NCBI GenBank assembly: GCA_019243195.1 | Contig: JAFAUQ010000044.1 | Coordinates: forward strand, 1-64,000 | Reading direction: 5' to 3' | DNA from: Hyphomicrobiales bacterium | GTDB lineage: Bacteria > Pseudomonadota > Alphaproteobacteria > Rhizobiales > Xanthobacteraceae | Length of the DNA: 64,000 bases | Part shown: one piece after another, positions 18,721 through 26,639 of the stretch | Position numbering within the stretch: the stretch's first letter is position 1 | Layout: each line of letters begins with the position of its first letter | Program-made: the position numbers and the translations under genes | Notes under the pieces: generated by a model | Told to the model about the DNA's origin: nothing | Seen by the model: only the letters and a program-made list of their open reading frames with translations | Databases searched by the model: none

Positions 18721-18903
18721 CATGAGCGTCCGGCCGACCAAACCGTCGATCGTCAGCGACCACGTTTTGCGTTCGATCCGGGGTACGCCGAGATGGCACA
18801 CCACGATCGCGTCGGCGGTCGCGGTCAAGCGATGGCGCAGCCGATCAGCGAGCGGCGGGATGCGGCGGAAGAAGGCGTGCGGATCGAGGGTGACGCGATT
18901 CAT
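18718..18903 (-). pseudogene. N-terminal fragment of a sulfite-oxidase-family molybdopterin oxidoreductase
   Basis: A 62-codon open stretch, MNRVTLDPHAFFRRIPPLAD ... DAIVVCHLGVPRIERKTWSL then TIDGLVGRT. The HLGVPRIE..WSLTIDGLV block resembles the start of the molybdopterin-binding domain in sulfite-oxidase-like proteins. Homology stops where repeat R6 begins, and the catalytic cysteine region is absent. It was probably truncated by the repeat or a linked deletion. It lies 16 bases beyond the stop of creC. Confidence 0.5.
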
Positions 18904-18919
18904 CGGGGCGCTTCGGGGA

Positions 18920-20509
18920 TTATGCTGCCAGCGGCAGTCTGACTTCGAAGGTAGCGCCGTTCCCGGACGGGAGCAGAGCCACTGAACCGCCGTGAACACG
19001 CGCAAGCGCCTGAACGATTGAAAGTCCCAATCCGGTTCCGCCGTGCTTGCGTGCGGTCGTGAAAAAAGGGATGAAAATATGCGCCGCGTTGGCGGATGAA
19101 ATACCGGGGCCGTCGTCGCTGACCGTCAATACCGCTTGATCGCCTTGTTTGCGCAATGACACGATGACGTGCGCCTGCGGATCCGCGTGCTGGCTCGCGT
19201 TTTCGACCAGATTGACCAATATCATTTCCAACGCCTCTTCCGCGATGGCGAGCGTGAGGACTTCAGTCGCGCTGGCGTCAACCGCCAAACCGTTCTTCCG
19301 ATAGCGTTCGGCAATGCAGGTGATCAATGCGGATGCGGGGGTTGTCGCGTGACCAGCTCCGTGAGTGACGTCTGCCCGCGCCAAATCGAGCAGGCGGGTG
19401 ACCAGGCGTGCGAGCCGCTCTGCTTCCGCTTCGAGATTGTGAAGAAAGCGTTTACGCTCATGTTGCGACATCGAGTCGAAGTGCTCTTGAAGCAATTCGA
19501 CGCTGCCCCGGATGGTCGTCAACGGCGTCTTGAACTCATGCGAGACATGAGCGGCGAAACTGCGGATGTAATCAGCCCGATCCTCCAATGTCTGCGCCAT
19601 ACGCCGCAACGCTTCGGACAATTCAGTGACTTCGCGGACGGTCGGCCCCGTCACGGAGCTGATGGCGTCGCGTTCGCCCTCGGCCGTTCGCTTGGCTTGA
19701 TCGGTTACCGCCCGCAACGGCCGGCTGATGGCGAATGTGCCCAAGGCGCTCAACCCGCCTATCGAGCCGAGTAGCAGCACGGCCAAAGCGGCGAGGTGCC
19801 AGCGCTTGCCGTAGAGCGCATTGGCAAGGGTGCGCGGTGTGCGCGAGAGCAACACGACGCCGATCACCCGATGCTGATCGAGGACCGGCAGGGCCGTGAA
19901 GACTCGTAAGTTGCTGCCCTCATCGATGGCGGCGAGCGGCGACGACGGCGCCGGGGTCCCCCGCTCGCGCAGCACACTGACAGGCTTGCCGCGCAGCGCC
20001 CGCTGCACTTCATCCTGGCCGGTCAGCGACTGGCCGAGCGCTTCACCCGTGCTCGCGACGACAACGCCGTCACGGTCGAGCACGCGGATAGCGGCAAGCG
20101 TGGTGCGCTGCGCGTCTCGCAGCGTCGCGTCGAGCGCATCGCCGGCCTGACGCGCCGCTGTGTCGGCCGACCCTGATGCCGGCACCGGGTCCGGTGGCGG
20201 GGGCAAGACAGCATCGACGGTGAGGTCGAGATTGGCCGAACGCGGCAGCCAACGATCGTCGTTGCCAGCCGGGCGCGGCGAGGTCGGATCGGGCGGTGCT
20301 TGCGCCGGGGACTGACCGCCTGCGGCGTGCCACGCGGCGCGATAGACCGCCGCAATAATGGCGGCTTGCGCGATCAGCTCCGACTCCGTTTGCCGGATCA
20401 AAGCGCTCTGATAAAGCCGCAAGAACCAAATTCCGCTGAGCGGCACTATCAGCACCGCCAAATTCATCAGTACCAGCGCAGTTCCGATCGAAAGCCGGCG
20501 CCGCTTCAT
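18920..20509 (-). CDS. creC: Sensor histidine kinase, CreC-like
   Basis: Membrane sensor kinase of 529 residues. Layout: TM1 (about 10-30), a periplasmic sensing region with a proline-rich patch (AQAPPDPTSPRPA), TM2 (about 240-260), HAMP, dimerisation helix with phospho-acceptor His in HVSHEFKTPLTTIRGS, and ATPase with N-box ILVNLVENASQHAD, G1 VSDDGPGI and G2 GGTGLGLSIV. The CreC assignment comes from context: creB-like regulator directly upstream (ATGA overlap at 20509) and creD across the divergent region. I chose ATG 20509 over the upstream TTG because of the overlap. Confidence 0.85.
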   Translation of the reverse strand: MKRRRLSIGTALVLMNLAVLIVPLSGIWFLRLYQSALIRQTESELIAQAAIIAAVYRAAWHAAGGQSPAQAPPDPTSPRPAGNDDRWLPRSANLDLTVDAVLPPPPDPVPASGSADTAARQAGDALDATLRDAQRTTLAAIRVLDRDGVVVASTGEALGQSLTGQDEVQRALRGKPVSVLRERGTPAPSSPLAAIDEGSNLRVFTALPVLDQHRVIGVVLLSRTPRTLANALYGKRWHLAALAVLLLGSIGGLSALGTFAISRPLRAVTDQAKRTAEGERDAISSVTGPTVREVTELSEALRRMAQTLEDRADYIRSFAAHVSHEFKTPLTTIRGSVELLQEHFDSMSQHERKRFLHNLEAEAERLARLVTRLLDLARADVTHGAGHATTPASALITCIAERYRKNGLAVDASATEVLTLAIAEEALEMILVNLVENASQHADPQAHVIVSLRKQGDQAVLTVSDDGPGISSANAAHIFIPFFTTARKHGGTGLGLSIVQALARVHGGSVALLPSGNGATFEVRLPLAA

Positions 20510-21189
20510 AGACAATCCGCAAGCTTGTAACCGAGCCCGTGCATCGTCTCGACCGGCACGCCGCCGACCAACTGGAACTTGGCACGAACCCGGCGGATAT
20601 GGCTGTCGACGGTGCGATCGCTGACATAGTGATCGATCGCATAAGCTCCGTCCATCAGCGCATCGCGGCTGAAGACCTTGCCAGGTCGCTCGGCGAGTGT
20701 GCGCAGCAGCGCAAACTCGGTGACAGTCAGCACGACTTCGTTTTCACTCCAAAATGCGCGGAAGCCTTCAAGATCGAGGCGCAGCTTGCCGTGGCGCAGT
20801 TCGGAATGTTCCGGGTCCGGTTTTTCCGCCCCCATCCGACGCAACACCGCCTTGACTCGCGCCACCAATTCGCGCGGCGAAAACGGCTTGCCGACGTAAT
20901 CGTCGCCGCCGAGTTCGAGGCCGAGCACCCGGTCGATTTCCTCGTCTCGCGATGAAAGGAAGATGATCGGCACCCGGCTGTTGCGCCGGAGGCGGCGGCA
21001 CACTTCCGTGCCGTCAAGTTCCGGCATCATGATGTCGAGCACGATCAGATCGGGGGCTTCCTTTTCCGCCAGGCTGAGCCCCTGCGCCCCATCCTCCGCC
21101 TCAATGACGGCAAACCCCTCGCGCGCCAAGGCAAAGCGGACAACGTCGCGGATGCCCGAATCGTCGTCGATCAGAAGAATTTTGGTCAT
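20506..21189 (-). CDS. creB: OmpR-family response regulator, CreB-like
   Basis: DNA-binding regulator of 227 residues. Receiver domain: MTKILLIDDDSGIRDVV with acidic pocket, phospho-Asp in LIVLDIMMPELDG, Lys switch in VGKPFSPREL. C-terminal winged helix: LTVTEFALLRTLAERPGKVF then SDRTVDSHIRRVRAKF. It is the partner of the kinase that overlaps its stop. ATG 21189 gives the standard receiver N-terminus; an earlier start would add about 25 residues unlike the family. Likely acts on creD and on its own promoter through the repeats at 21245-21285. Confidence 0.88.
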   Translation of the reverse strand: MTKILLIDDDSGIRDVVRFALAREGFAVIEAEDGAQGLSLAEKEAPDLIVLDIMMPELDGTEVCRRLRRNSRVPIIFLSSRDEEIDRVLGLELGGDDYVGKPFSPRELVARVKAVLRRMGAEKPDPEHSELRHGKLRLDLEGFRAFWSENEVVLTVTEFALLRTLAERPGKVFSRDALMDGAYAIDHYVSDRTVDSHIRRVRAKFQLVGGVPVETMHGLGYKLADCL

Positions 21190-21244
21190 GGCGATGGCAT
21201 GCGCCCAAACCGTCGCTAGAAAAGCCCCCAAGTCTAGCCCGCCG

Positions 21245-21285
21245 TCTGCACAAATTCTGCACAAACTTTCCTGTACCGCTGCACA
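21245..21285. promoter_or_regulatory. Candidate CreB operator: three phased CTGCACA repeats
   Basis: Two exact-spaced 11-mers, TCTGCACAAAT (21245) and TCTGCACAAAC (21256), are followed by a third CTGCACA at 21279, exactly 22 bases after the second. The 11-base phasing places all three on one DNA face, as in direct-repeat sites of OmpR-type regulators. The enteric CreB box is also an 11-base-period direct repeat, TTCAC-N6-TTCAC. The site lies between creB and creD. Confidence 0.5.
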
Positions 21286-21368
21286 CGTACGCCATTAGGC
21301 CGGCACGCGGCAACGGCATGGTCACCTGGTGAGGATACACACCTCATACGGCGAGGCGCGCGGAGGCC

Positions 21369-21575
21369 ATGGCCGAAAAGTCCCCGTCCCCCCACAGGCC
21401 GGTGCGTACGCGCTGCCCGCCGTTTCACAAAGCAGAAATTGCCATAGGGGCGCTGCGTCGCGAAGCGACGTTGTCGGATATCGCGCGCCGTCACGGCGTC
21501 CGCATGTGCGACGTTGCCTAGTGGAAGGGTCGCCTGGTCGAAAACACCCCGCGGTGTGCCGCAAATCCGGCCAAG
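21369..21575 (+). pseudogene. Remnant of an IS3-type transposase OrfA (helix-turn-helix part)
   Basis: Translation from 21369 gives FHKAEIAIGALRREATLSDI then ARRHGVRMCDVA, an in-frame TAG at 21519, and WKGRLVEN after it. This aligns with the OrfA pattern of AE-F-K-A-x-x-A-L-x-L-A-G-VHPNQI-x-x-WK. The stop in the middle and lack of OrfB mark it as a relic. The remaining 21190-21643 spacer holds only this and the operator repeats. Confidence 0.45.
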
Positions 21576-21643
21576 GCTTTGGCTATGGATCTGAACCCGC
21601 CGCTTCACCACCAGCAAATCTCATCAACATTCGTGAGGTCTCC

Positions 21644-23034
21644 ATGAGCACTACAGTTGATTCGCCAGTGAGCGCAAATAATGCTTCTAGCAACTCCAGG
21701 CCGCGCGACCCGACCGACGAATTTCTCACTTCCACGTTTGTCAGGCTGTTTGCCATCGCGCTCGTCATGGCGGCAACCACCATCCCCTCTTGGCTCGTTT
21801 CCGGTCTTGTCGAGGAGCGGGAGCAGCGACAGGCTGGGCTGCTGGAGGATTTCAATCGCAGCTGGGGACCTGAGCAGTTTTTGCATAGTCCCATTCTCGT
21901 GGTGCCATACAGGCTTCAACTGCACGGACCGCGATACTTTCTCAAGGTGGCGCCCAGCAATCTCAGGCTGACGACGCAGCTTGCGCCCGAGGAACGCAAG
22001 CGCGGCCTGTTCCATGCAACCGTTTACAGCGCGCAGGTGGCGGCGCAGGGCGCGTTTCGGATTCCGTCAGACGCGAAGATCAAGGAGATCGTGGGTGAAG
22101 CCGCGCTCGATTGGAAAGAGAGCTTCGTCATGCTCCAGGCGTCGTCCCTGTCGGGAATGAGCACCGGCGATCATCTCGTTTGGGATGGCCAGCAATTGCC
22201 GTGGCAGAATTGCGCGGAGACCGTTTATGCTGGCAAGCTGTGCGACAACGCCGCGATCGTCCTTGCCTCCCTGGGTTTACCGGCGCCGCCGGGGGCGGAC
22301 ACTGCGATCCCGTTTCAAGCCACCATCGACGTCCGCGGGACGGGAGCATTACGGCAACTGCTGCATGGCAAGCAACTCGACGCGACGGTCTCCTCCCCGT
22401 GGCCGTCGCCGAGCTTTTCCGGAAATCTGTTGCCGACCACTTCGACCGGACGGCCGAAGGGTTCGAGGCGCGCTGGCAAACCGCTGATTACGCCGCGGCG
22501 TCGCTTTGGACTGATCAGAAAATCACCGAGGGTGATACGCACGCCTCGTGCGCAGTTGTTGACTTGATCGAAGCAATTCCGGCTTACCGGACGATCCACC
22601 GCGCATCCAAGTACGCTATTCTGTTTGTTGTCCTGGCCTTCGCCACGTATTTTCTATTTGAGGCCATTTCCGGGTTGCGCATCCATCTCGTGCAATACGG
22701 CCTCATGGGCCTGTCGCTGTCGTTGTTCGGGCTGCTGCTGCTCTCTTTCAGTGAGCCGCTCGGTTACACGATGGGATATGCAGTGAGTTCGCTGCTCGTG
22801 CTGCTGCAGGCGTCGATCTATACCGGGGCGGTTTCTCGCCGATTGTCCCACGCCGGTATTTTCGCGGCCATGCTCGCCTGTCTGTTCGGCTTTCTTTACG
22901 TCGTGCTCGGCCTGGAAATTTATGCGCTGCTGGTCAGCTCGCTCGCACTGTTTGTCCTGCTGTCGGTTCTGATGGCGCTGGCGCAATGGGTCGATTGGTC
23001 GAGCTGGGCCGCGCCCAAAGAAGCTGCGCGATGA
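21644..23034 (+). pseudogene. creD: CreD-like inner-membrane protein, frameshifted
   Basis: Resembles CreD, the inner-membrane protein of the CreBC regulon. The N-terminal half reads in one frame from ATG 21644: membrane segment FVRLFAIALVMAATTIPSWL, then a periplasmic domain to SSPWPSPSFSGNLLP. The C-terminal half continues in another frame: FDRTAEGFEARW, then IPAYRTIHRASKYAILFVVL and further membrane helices to WSSWAAPKEAAR at 23034. The break is near 22435-22455 (one base lost or two gained). The two parts together span a full CreD of about 460 residues. It may be a true pseudogene, a sequencing error, or programmed frameshifting; no slippery site was evident. Confidence 0.7.
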
Positions 23035-23078
23035 TGCCGATGCGTCCCACTGAAGAAGGGGCCGCGCGGCGGAATGCC

Positions 23079-23384
23079 TTATTTCACCCCGCCCGTCGCG
23101 ATCTCTTCGCGCGCGGCGGATTGATCGTGCGGCAGGGCAGGGGTCTCGGCGGCGGCGCGGGCGGTGTCTTCCTCCGCGGGCCAGAAGTCGCCGGTCGGCA
23201 ACTGACCCTGCGCCGGCGCGCGTTGCGCGGTTTGCGCCGGCGCCGTGCTCGATGCCTGCGGGGTGATCCACACGTCGCCGGTCGGGATCTCGACCTCGTT
23301 TGTCAGGGGCGCGGCTGAAGCGACGAGCGTCATCGCGATCCAGGCGGCCGTCGCCGGTGCGATCTTCAGATGGGAGTGAATCAT
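23079..23384 (-). CDS. Small exported hypothetical protein
   Basis: Hypothetical protein of 101 residues with an N-terminal hydrophobic segment (IAPATAAWIAMTLVASAAPL). Two similar short motifs follow, EIPTGDVWITPQA and QLPTGDFWPAEED, joined by an Ala/Gln/Pro-rich stretch. The duplicated PTGD-x-W motif recalls short peptides in other Rhizobiales exported proteins. No known domain. It is convergent with creD across a 44-base gap. Confidence 0.5.
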   Translation of the reverse strand: MIHSHLKIAPATAAWIAMTLVASAAPLTNEVEIPTGDVWITPQASSTAPAQTAQRAPAQGQLPTGDFWPAEEDTARAAAETPALPHDQSAAREEIATGGVK

Positions 23385-23519
23385 GGGAGCCGCCTCTCGT
23401 TTTTGCCGAGCGGCGGCAAGTTACGGCAGCACCTCCACTGCGAATGTGACGTGGTTCACATCCGCAGCTGAAATAGCCCTACCCCGGCTGCGCCGGGGTC
23501 AACGCATCTCTTCGCGGGC

Positions 23520-24044
23520 TTACGCCACGCTTTCGGCCGCCGCGAGTTGCGGCCGCGGGGCGGGCTTCGGTGTTTCGATCGGGTTTTCCACCCGGCGCGA
23601 GGATCCTTCGAACAGCGCGGTGTCCTCGATCGAGAGCGAGCGGTGGAAAATGTCGCCTTCGACCGCGCCGCCCGACTGAAGCTTCACGCGTACGGCGCGG
23701 ATGGTCCCTTTGACGCGGCCGCGGACCGTCACCTCCTGGGCGATCACGTTGCCGACCACGTCGGCGCCTTCGCCGATGAGAAGGTCGGAGCCGCGCACCT
23801 CGCCCTCGATGTGGCCGAAGAATTGCGCCGGCCCGTCGCACGTGATGTTGCCGACGATGGATGTGCCCGAGCCGATCGAACAAATAGCTTCCGGACGCGC
23901 CGGTGCACTCGATGACGGCCCGGGCTCGGCAGGCCGCGGCGGTGGTGACGACGACGATGGCGACGGCGCCACGGTGACGTTGGGCTTTGCCGGCGTGGGC
24001 GGCGGCGGCACTTGGTCGGGCTTGCCTTTGAAGTTGCTCAACAT
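23520..24044 (-). CDS. Bactofilin (1)
   Basis: Polymer-forming cytoskeletal protein of 174 residues. A Pro/Ser-rich disordered N-terminus (to about 50) leads into the right-handed beta-helix core: ICSIGSGTSIVGNITCDGPA, GHIEGEVRGSDLLIGEGADV and GNVIAQEVTVRGRVKGTIRA. Then comes a short tail, IEDTALFEGSSRRVENPIET. The repeated G-x-I-x-G pattern is diagnostic. RBS GAGGGGGA precedes the ATG at 24044. Bactofilins shape cells or anchor envelope enzymes; this is one of three in 1.4 kb. Confidence 0.88.
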   Translation of the reverse strand: MLSNFKGKPDQVPPPPTPAKPNVTVAPSPSSSSPPPRPAEPGPSSSAPARPEAICSIGSGTSIVGNITCDGPAQFFGHIEGEVRGSDLLIGEGADVVGNVIAQEVTVRGRVKGTIRAVRVKLQSGGAVEGDIFHRSLSIEDTALFEGSSRRVENPIETPKPAPRPQLAAAESVA

Positions 24045-24281
24045 GAGATTCCCCCTCGTTCCGCGGCGGAATTCCGGGCATCCCGGCGCGACGCGACTAA
24101 AGGCTCCCGCCGCGCGAATGCGCGGACGTCCGGACCAGCCTTGGCAATTGCCCCCAGCGGGCAAAGGCTAGCACCGCGACCGGCGGCTGGAAAGAATGGA
24201 ATTGCAATTGCGCGCCGTTCTGTTGCAATGGGGGACGCCGAGAGTTCGATGACGCAACGTCATCGCTTCTCACGTTTTCTT

Positions 24282-24331
24282 GGAGCATGATCTTGTCCGA
24301 AAACCGGTTTCCACTTTTCGGGATCATGCTC
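24282..24331. repeat. R3 palindrome, copy a
   Basis: GGAGCATGATCTTGTCCG ... CGGGATCATGCTC with inner AAAACCGGTTTCC. Other full copies are at 54616, 57167 and 57707; longer variants are at 58067 and 58235. It sits in the divergent spacer between bactofilin 1 and the plus-strand bactofilin-like gene. Confidence 0.85.
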
Positions 24332-24345
24332 TGGCCAGCTCTGAC

Positions 24346-24633
24346 ATGAAGACGTTGCGCGGAACCGTTCCGGGACCGTTGATCGTCGAGAGCGATCTCG
24401 ACGTCGTCGGCACGATCGCGGGCGACACGGTGGTGCGGGCTGCGCGCAGGCTCCATGTGCGCGGCGCGATCACCGGAAACCTCACTCTCGAAGCCGGGTC
24501 GAGCGCGGTCATCTATGGGACCGTGAGCGGCCGCGTGCGCAAGCGTGGCGGCACGTTGGTGATCACTCATCCTGAAAACAGCGGCCGCGACGCACCGTCG
24601 AAATCGGCGTCTTCTTCCACCAGCAAGGTTTGA
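24346..24633 (+). CDS. Short bactofilin-like protein (2), opposite strand
   Basis: A 95-residue protein made almost only of the beta-helix pattern: LRGTVPGPLIVESDLDVVGT, IAGDTVVRAARRLHVRGAIT and GNLTLEAGSSAVIYGTVSGR. It lacks the proline-rich head and may be a minimal bactofilin or capping partner. ATG 24346 follows repeat R3 by 14 bases without a clear ribosome site. Its 3' end overlaps the 3' end of bactofilin 3 on the other strand by 67 bases. Confidence 0.6.
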   Translation: MKTLRGTVPGPLIVESDLDVVGTIAGDTVVRAARRLHVRGAITGNLTLEAGSSAVIYGTVSGRVRKRGGTLVITHPENSGRDAPSKSASSSTSKV

Positions 24634-24947
24634 TGAAAAATCTCGCCGTCCACGACGGCTGAGCCGCGCAGCTTCACGTTCACGGCGCGGATCGTCCCCC
24701 TGACGCGCCCGCGTATCGTCACGTCGCGCGCTACGATCCTGCCGACGACGCTCGCGCTCGCCGCGATGGTGAGTTCCGTGCCGCGCAGCTCGCCCTCGAT
24801 GCTGCAGAAGATTTCCCACGGACCGTCGCAGCAGATGTTGCCGATGATCGGTGCCTCGGCGCGCAACGCGCAGGCGCCCGCCGGCACGGCCGCGCCGGGA
24901 ACGAGCGGCGCCTCTGCCGGAAGCTTGGCCGTCGCGCGGCCCGGCAT
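24567..24947 (-). CDS. Bactofilin (3)
   Basis: A 126-residue bactofilin: IIGNICCDGPWEIFCSIEGE, LRGTELTIAASASVVGRIVA and RDVTIRGRVRGTIRAVNVKL, then DGEIFHQTLLVEEDADFDGA. The CDGP and RGRVxGTIRA blocks are nearly the same as in bactofilin 1, so the two are recent paralogues. RBS GGGGGGAAC lies just before the ATG. The tail region overlaps gene 24346-24633 antisense. Confidence 0.82.
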   Translation of the reverse strand: MPGRATAKLPAEAPLVPGAAVPAGACALRAEAPIIGNICCDGPWEIFCSIEGELRGTELTIAASASVVGRIVARDVTIRGRVRGTIRAVNVKLRGSAVVDGEIFHQTLLVEEDADFDGASRPLFSG

Positions 24948-25143
24948 GTTCCCCCCTGGATGCCGCTGCGATTTCCCCGTTTGTGCAAGCTATCACGTCC
25001 GGTGCTCACACGGGCGGCCCGACTCTGTCGCTGCGCTTCTTTTCCGCGCGGGTGTTGCAGTAATGCCGACCGGACGGTCCGGCGTGAAACAAGACGGCGG
25101 GTGATGCGTTGGGTGCAGGGTGGAACAGATGGAGGAGAACAAA

Positions 25144-25416
25144 ATGAAGGCAATGCTTGCCAGTGCCGCCCTTGCCGCGACCCTGCTCGGAACCGCCGTC
25201 CCCGCGAGCGCCCAATGGTATGGTGATCCCTACGGGGCCGGCCCGTATTATGGTCCTGGCTACGGCTACTCCTGGGGTGGACCGCGCGTGTATGTGGCTC
25301 CGCCGGCTGTGGCGGTCGTTCCGGCCCCTGCCTACGGCTACGGCCCAGCCTACCGCTACGGCCCGGCATGGGGTGGCCCGGTCTGGGGTGGGCCCGTCCG
25401 GGGTCGTTGGGACTGA
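25144..25416 (+). CDS. Exported Gly/Tyr/Pro-rich small protein
   Basis: A 90-residue product with a signal peptide cleaved near ASAQW (about residue 21). The mature part is low-complexity: GDPYGAGPYYGPGYGYSWGG, a short AVAVVPAPAYGYG stretch, then GPAWGGPVWGGPVRGRWD. Such YG-rich exported proteins are widespread in Rhizobiales; function unknown. AGGAG lies nine bases before the ATG. A strong terminator follows at 25427. Confidence 0.7.
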   Translation: MKAMLASAALAATLLGTAVPASAQWYGDPYGAGPYYGPGYGYSWGGPRVYVAPPAVAVVPAPAYGYGPAYRYGPAWGGPVWGGPVRGRWD

Positions 25417-25426
25417 TACCTCAAAG

Positions 25427-25452
25427 AAAATGGCCCCGATCGGGGCCATTTT
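25427..25452 (+). terminator. Rho-independent terminator (bidirectional palindrome)
   Basis: Perfect 26-base palindrome: AAAATGGCCCCGA followed directly by TCGGGGCCATTTT. The stem is GC-rich and ends in a T run. It lies 10 bases past the stop of the 25144-25416 gene. Confidence 0.85.
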
Positions 25453-25519
25453 CATGAATCGCGTTGACGCAACGGCAGGTCGTCTTCTCGCGCGTCCAGC
25501 TATTGCCTTATTCGCGCGG

Positions 25520-25568
25520 TTGACAGGGGTGGCGTGTGCAGCTAATACTTAACCGTATGGTTAAGTAT
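25520..25568 (+). promoter_or_regulatory. arsR promoter (-35/-10) with overlapping operator; leaderless start predicted
   Basis: TTGACA at 25520-25525, a 17-base spacer, and TAATAC at 25543-25548. The expected transcription start (25554-25557) coincides with the ATG at 25557. An inverted repeat, ATACTTAACC (25545-25554) and GGTTAAGTAT (25559-25568), overlaps both the -10 and the start codon. This fits self-repression by the encoded ArsR protein. Confidence 0.7.
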
Positions 25569-25997
25569 CCGTCCGGCCCCGACCGCTGTCTCGACCGCAC
25601 CTTCGCGGCGCTGGCCGATCCGACGCGCCGCGCGCTCATCGCGCGGCTGGGGGAAGGCGGCAATCTTTCCGTCACCGAACTCGCGCGGCCGCTGCCCATG
25701 TCGCTGCCGGCGGTGATGAAGCACCTCGCGGTGCTCTCCGAAGCCGGGCTGATCGTGCGCCGGAAAACCGGTCGCACCGTGGCGTGTGCGCTGGTCGCCA
25801 GTCCAATGGAGCAGGCCGTGGATTGGCTCAACCGCTACCACCAATTCTGGTCCCAACGTTTGGACCGTCTCGCCGCATTCGTAGAGGAGGATGCATGTCC
25901 ACCGCCGTCGCCACCAAGCCAAGCCTCACCCTCAAGCGCCGACTCAACGCCCCGCCCGCGCGGGTCTATCAGGCATGGACCGACCCGCAGAAAATGA
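25557..25997 (+). CDS. ArsR-family transcriptional regulator
   Basis: Winged-helix regulator of 146 residues: CLDRTFAALADPTRRALIAR, then LSVTELARPLPMSLPAVMKH (recognition helix) and LSEAGLIVRRKTGRTVACAL (wing). It has no metal-binding cysteines, as in the subgroup paired with SRPBCC (AHSA1-like) proteins. The family core ends near FVEEDACPP; the last 35 residues are low-complexity and overlap the next gene. ATG 25557 sits at the predicted transcription start, without a ribosome site. Confidence 0.88.
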   Translation: MVKYPSGPDRCLDRTFAALADPTRRALIARLGEGGNLSVTELARPLPMSLPAVMKHLAVLSEAGLIVRRKTGRTVACALVASPMEQAVDWLNRYHQFWSQRLDRLAAFVEEDACPPPSPPSQASPSSADSTPRPRGSIRHGPTRRK

Positions 25998-26335
25998 TGC
26001 GCTGGTATGCGCCCGCCGGCGCGGAGACGCTGACGGCGGAGACCGACGCGCGGGTCGGCGGCCGCTTCCACGTGCTCATGCGCACCGCCGACGGGCAAGA
26101 GCACGACGTGAGCGGCGTCTATCGCGAGGTCGTGCGCGACGAGAAGCTCGTCTTCACCTGGCAATGGCGCTCGAAGCCGGAGTGGGAGTCGCTCGTCACG
26201 ATCACCCTTAAGCGCGACGGCGACGGCACCATTCTCACCTTGACCCATGAGCAGCTGCCCGACGAAGCCGAGCGCGACGGACATCGCAACGGCTGGAGCG
26301 GGGCGCTCGACAAGCTCGCACAGGTCGTTGCGTGA
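25895..26335 (+). CDS. SRPBCC (AHSA1-like) domain protein
   Basis: A 146-residue START/Bet v1-fold protein: LKRRLNAPPARVYQAWTDPQ, then MMRWYAPAGAETLTAETDAR, VGGRFHVLMRTADGQEHDVS and LTHEQLPDEAERDGHRNGW. This is the common partner of the ArsR subgroup above. It probably binds a small hydrophobic ligand; no activity is assured. RBS GAGGAGG precedes the ATG. The start overlaps the arsR frame by 103 bases, so the two are translationally linked. Confidence 0.85.
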   Translation: MSTAVATKPSLTLKRRLNAPPARVYQAWTDPQKMMRWYAPAGAETLTAETDARVGGRFHVLMRTADGQEHDVSGVYREVVRDEKLVFTWQWRSKPEWESLVTITLKRDGDGTILTLTHEQLPDEAERDGHRNGWSGALDKLAQVVA

Positions 26336-26411
26336 GTGGACGCGCGAAGGCAGGTCGCAAATATCCTGCTTCGGGAAGAAGATTCGAAAAGACGATGAAG
26401 CGGGATGACGA

Positions 26412-26578
26412 CTAGTGTGGCGGTTCAGAAGTCCGCATCATTCTTGCGAGCCAAGTCCGAGATGCGGACTTCTGAACCAAAGCCACACTAGATCAATAGG
26501 TTGCTAGTGCCCTTCGATTCCGAAGTTCGCAAACGAGCGCGCCACAAAATGATGCGAACTTCGGGATCGGGGCACTAG
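26412..26578. repeat. R2 twin palindrome, copy C (first hairpin of different sequence)
   Basis: The first hairpin (26412-26491) has CTAGTGTGGCGGTTCAGAAG and CTTCTGAACC...CACACTAG, so the arm sequence differs from other copies while the CTAGTG/CACTAG ends are kept. After the linker ATCAATAGGTTG comes the second hairpin (26504-26578) with the usual GATTCCGAAGTTCGC arm. It fills the space between the SRPBCC and DUF1993 genes. Confidence 0.85.
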
Positions 26579-26639
26579 AATCGGGCCGACCTGTGCGCTC
26601 AACCCATCCTACGATTCCCAATCCCAGGAGGAAGTTCTC

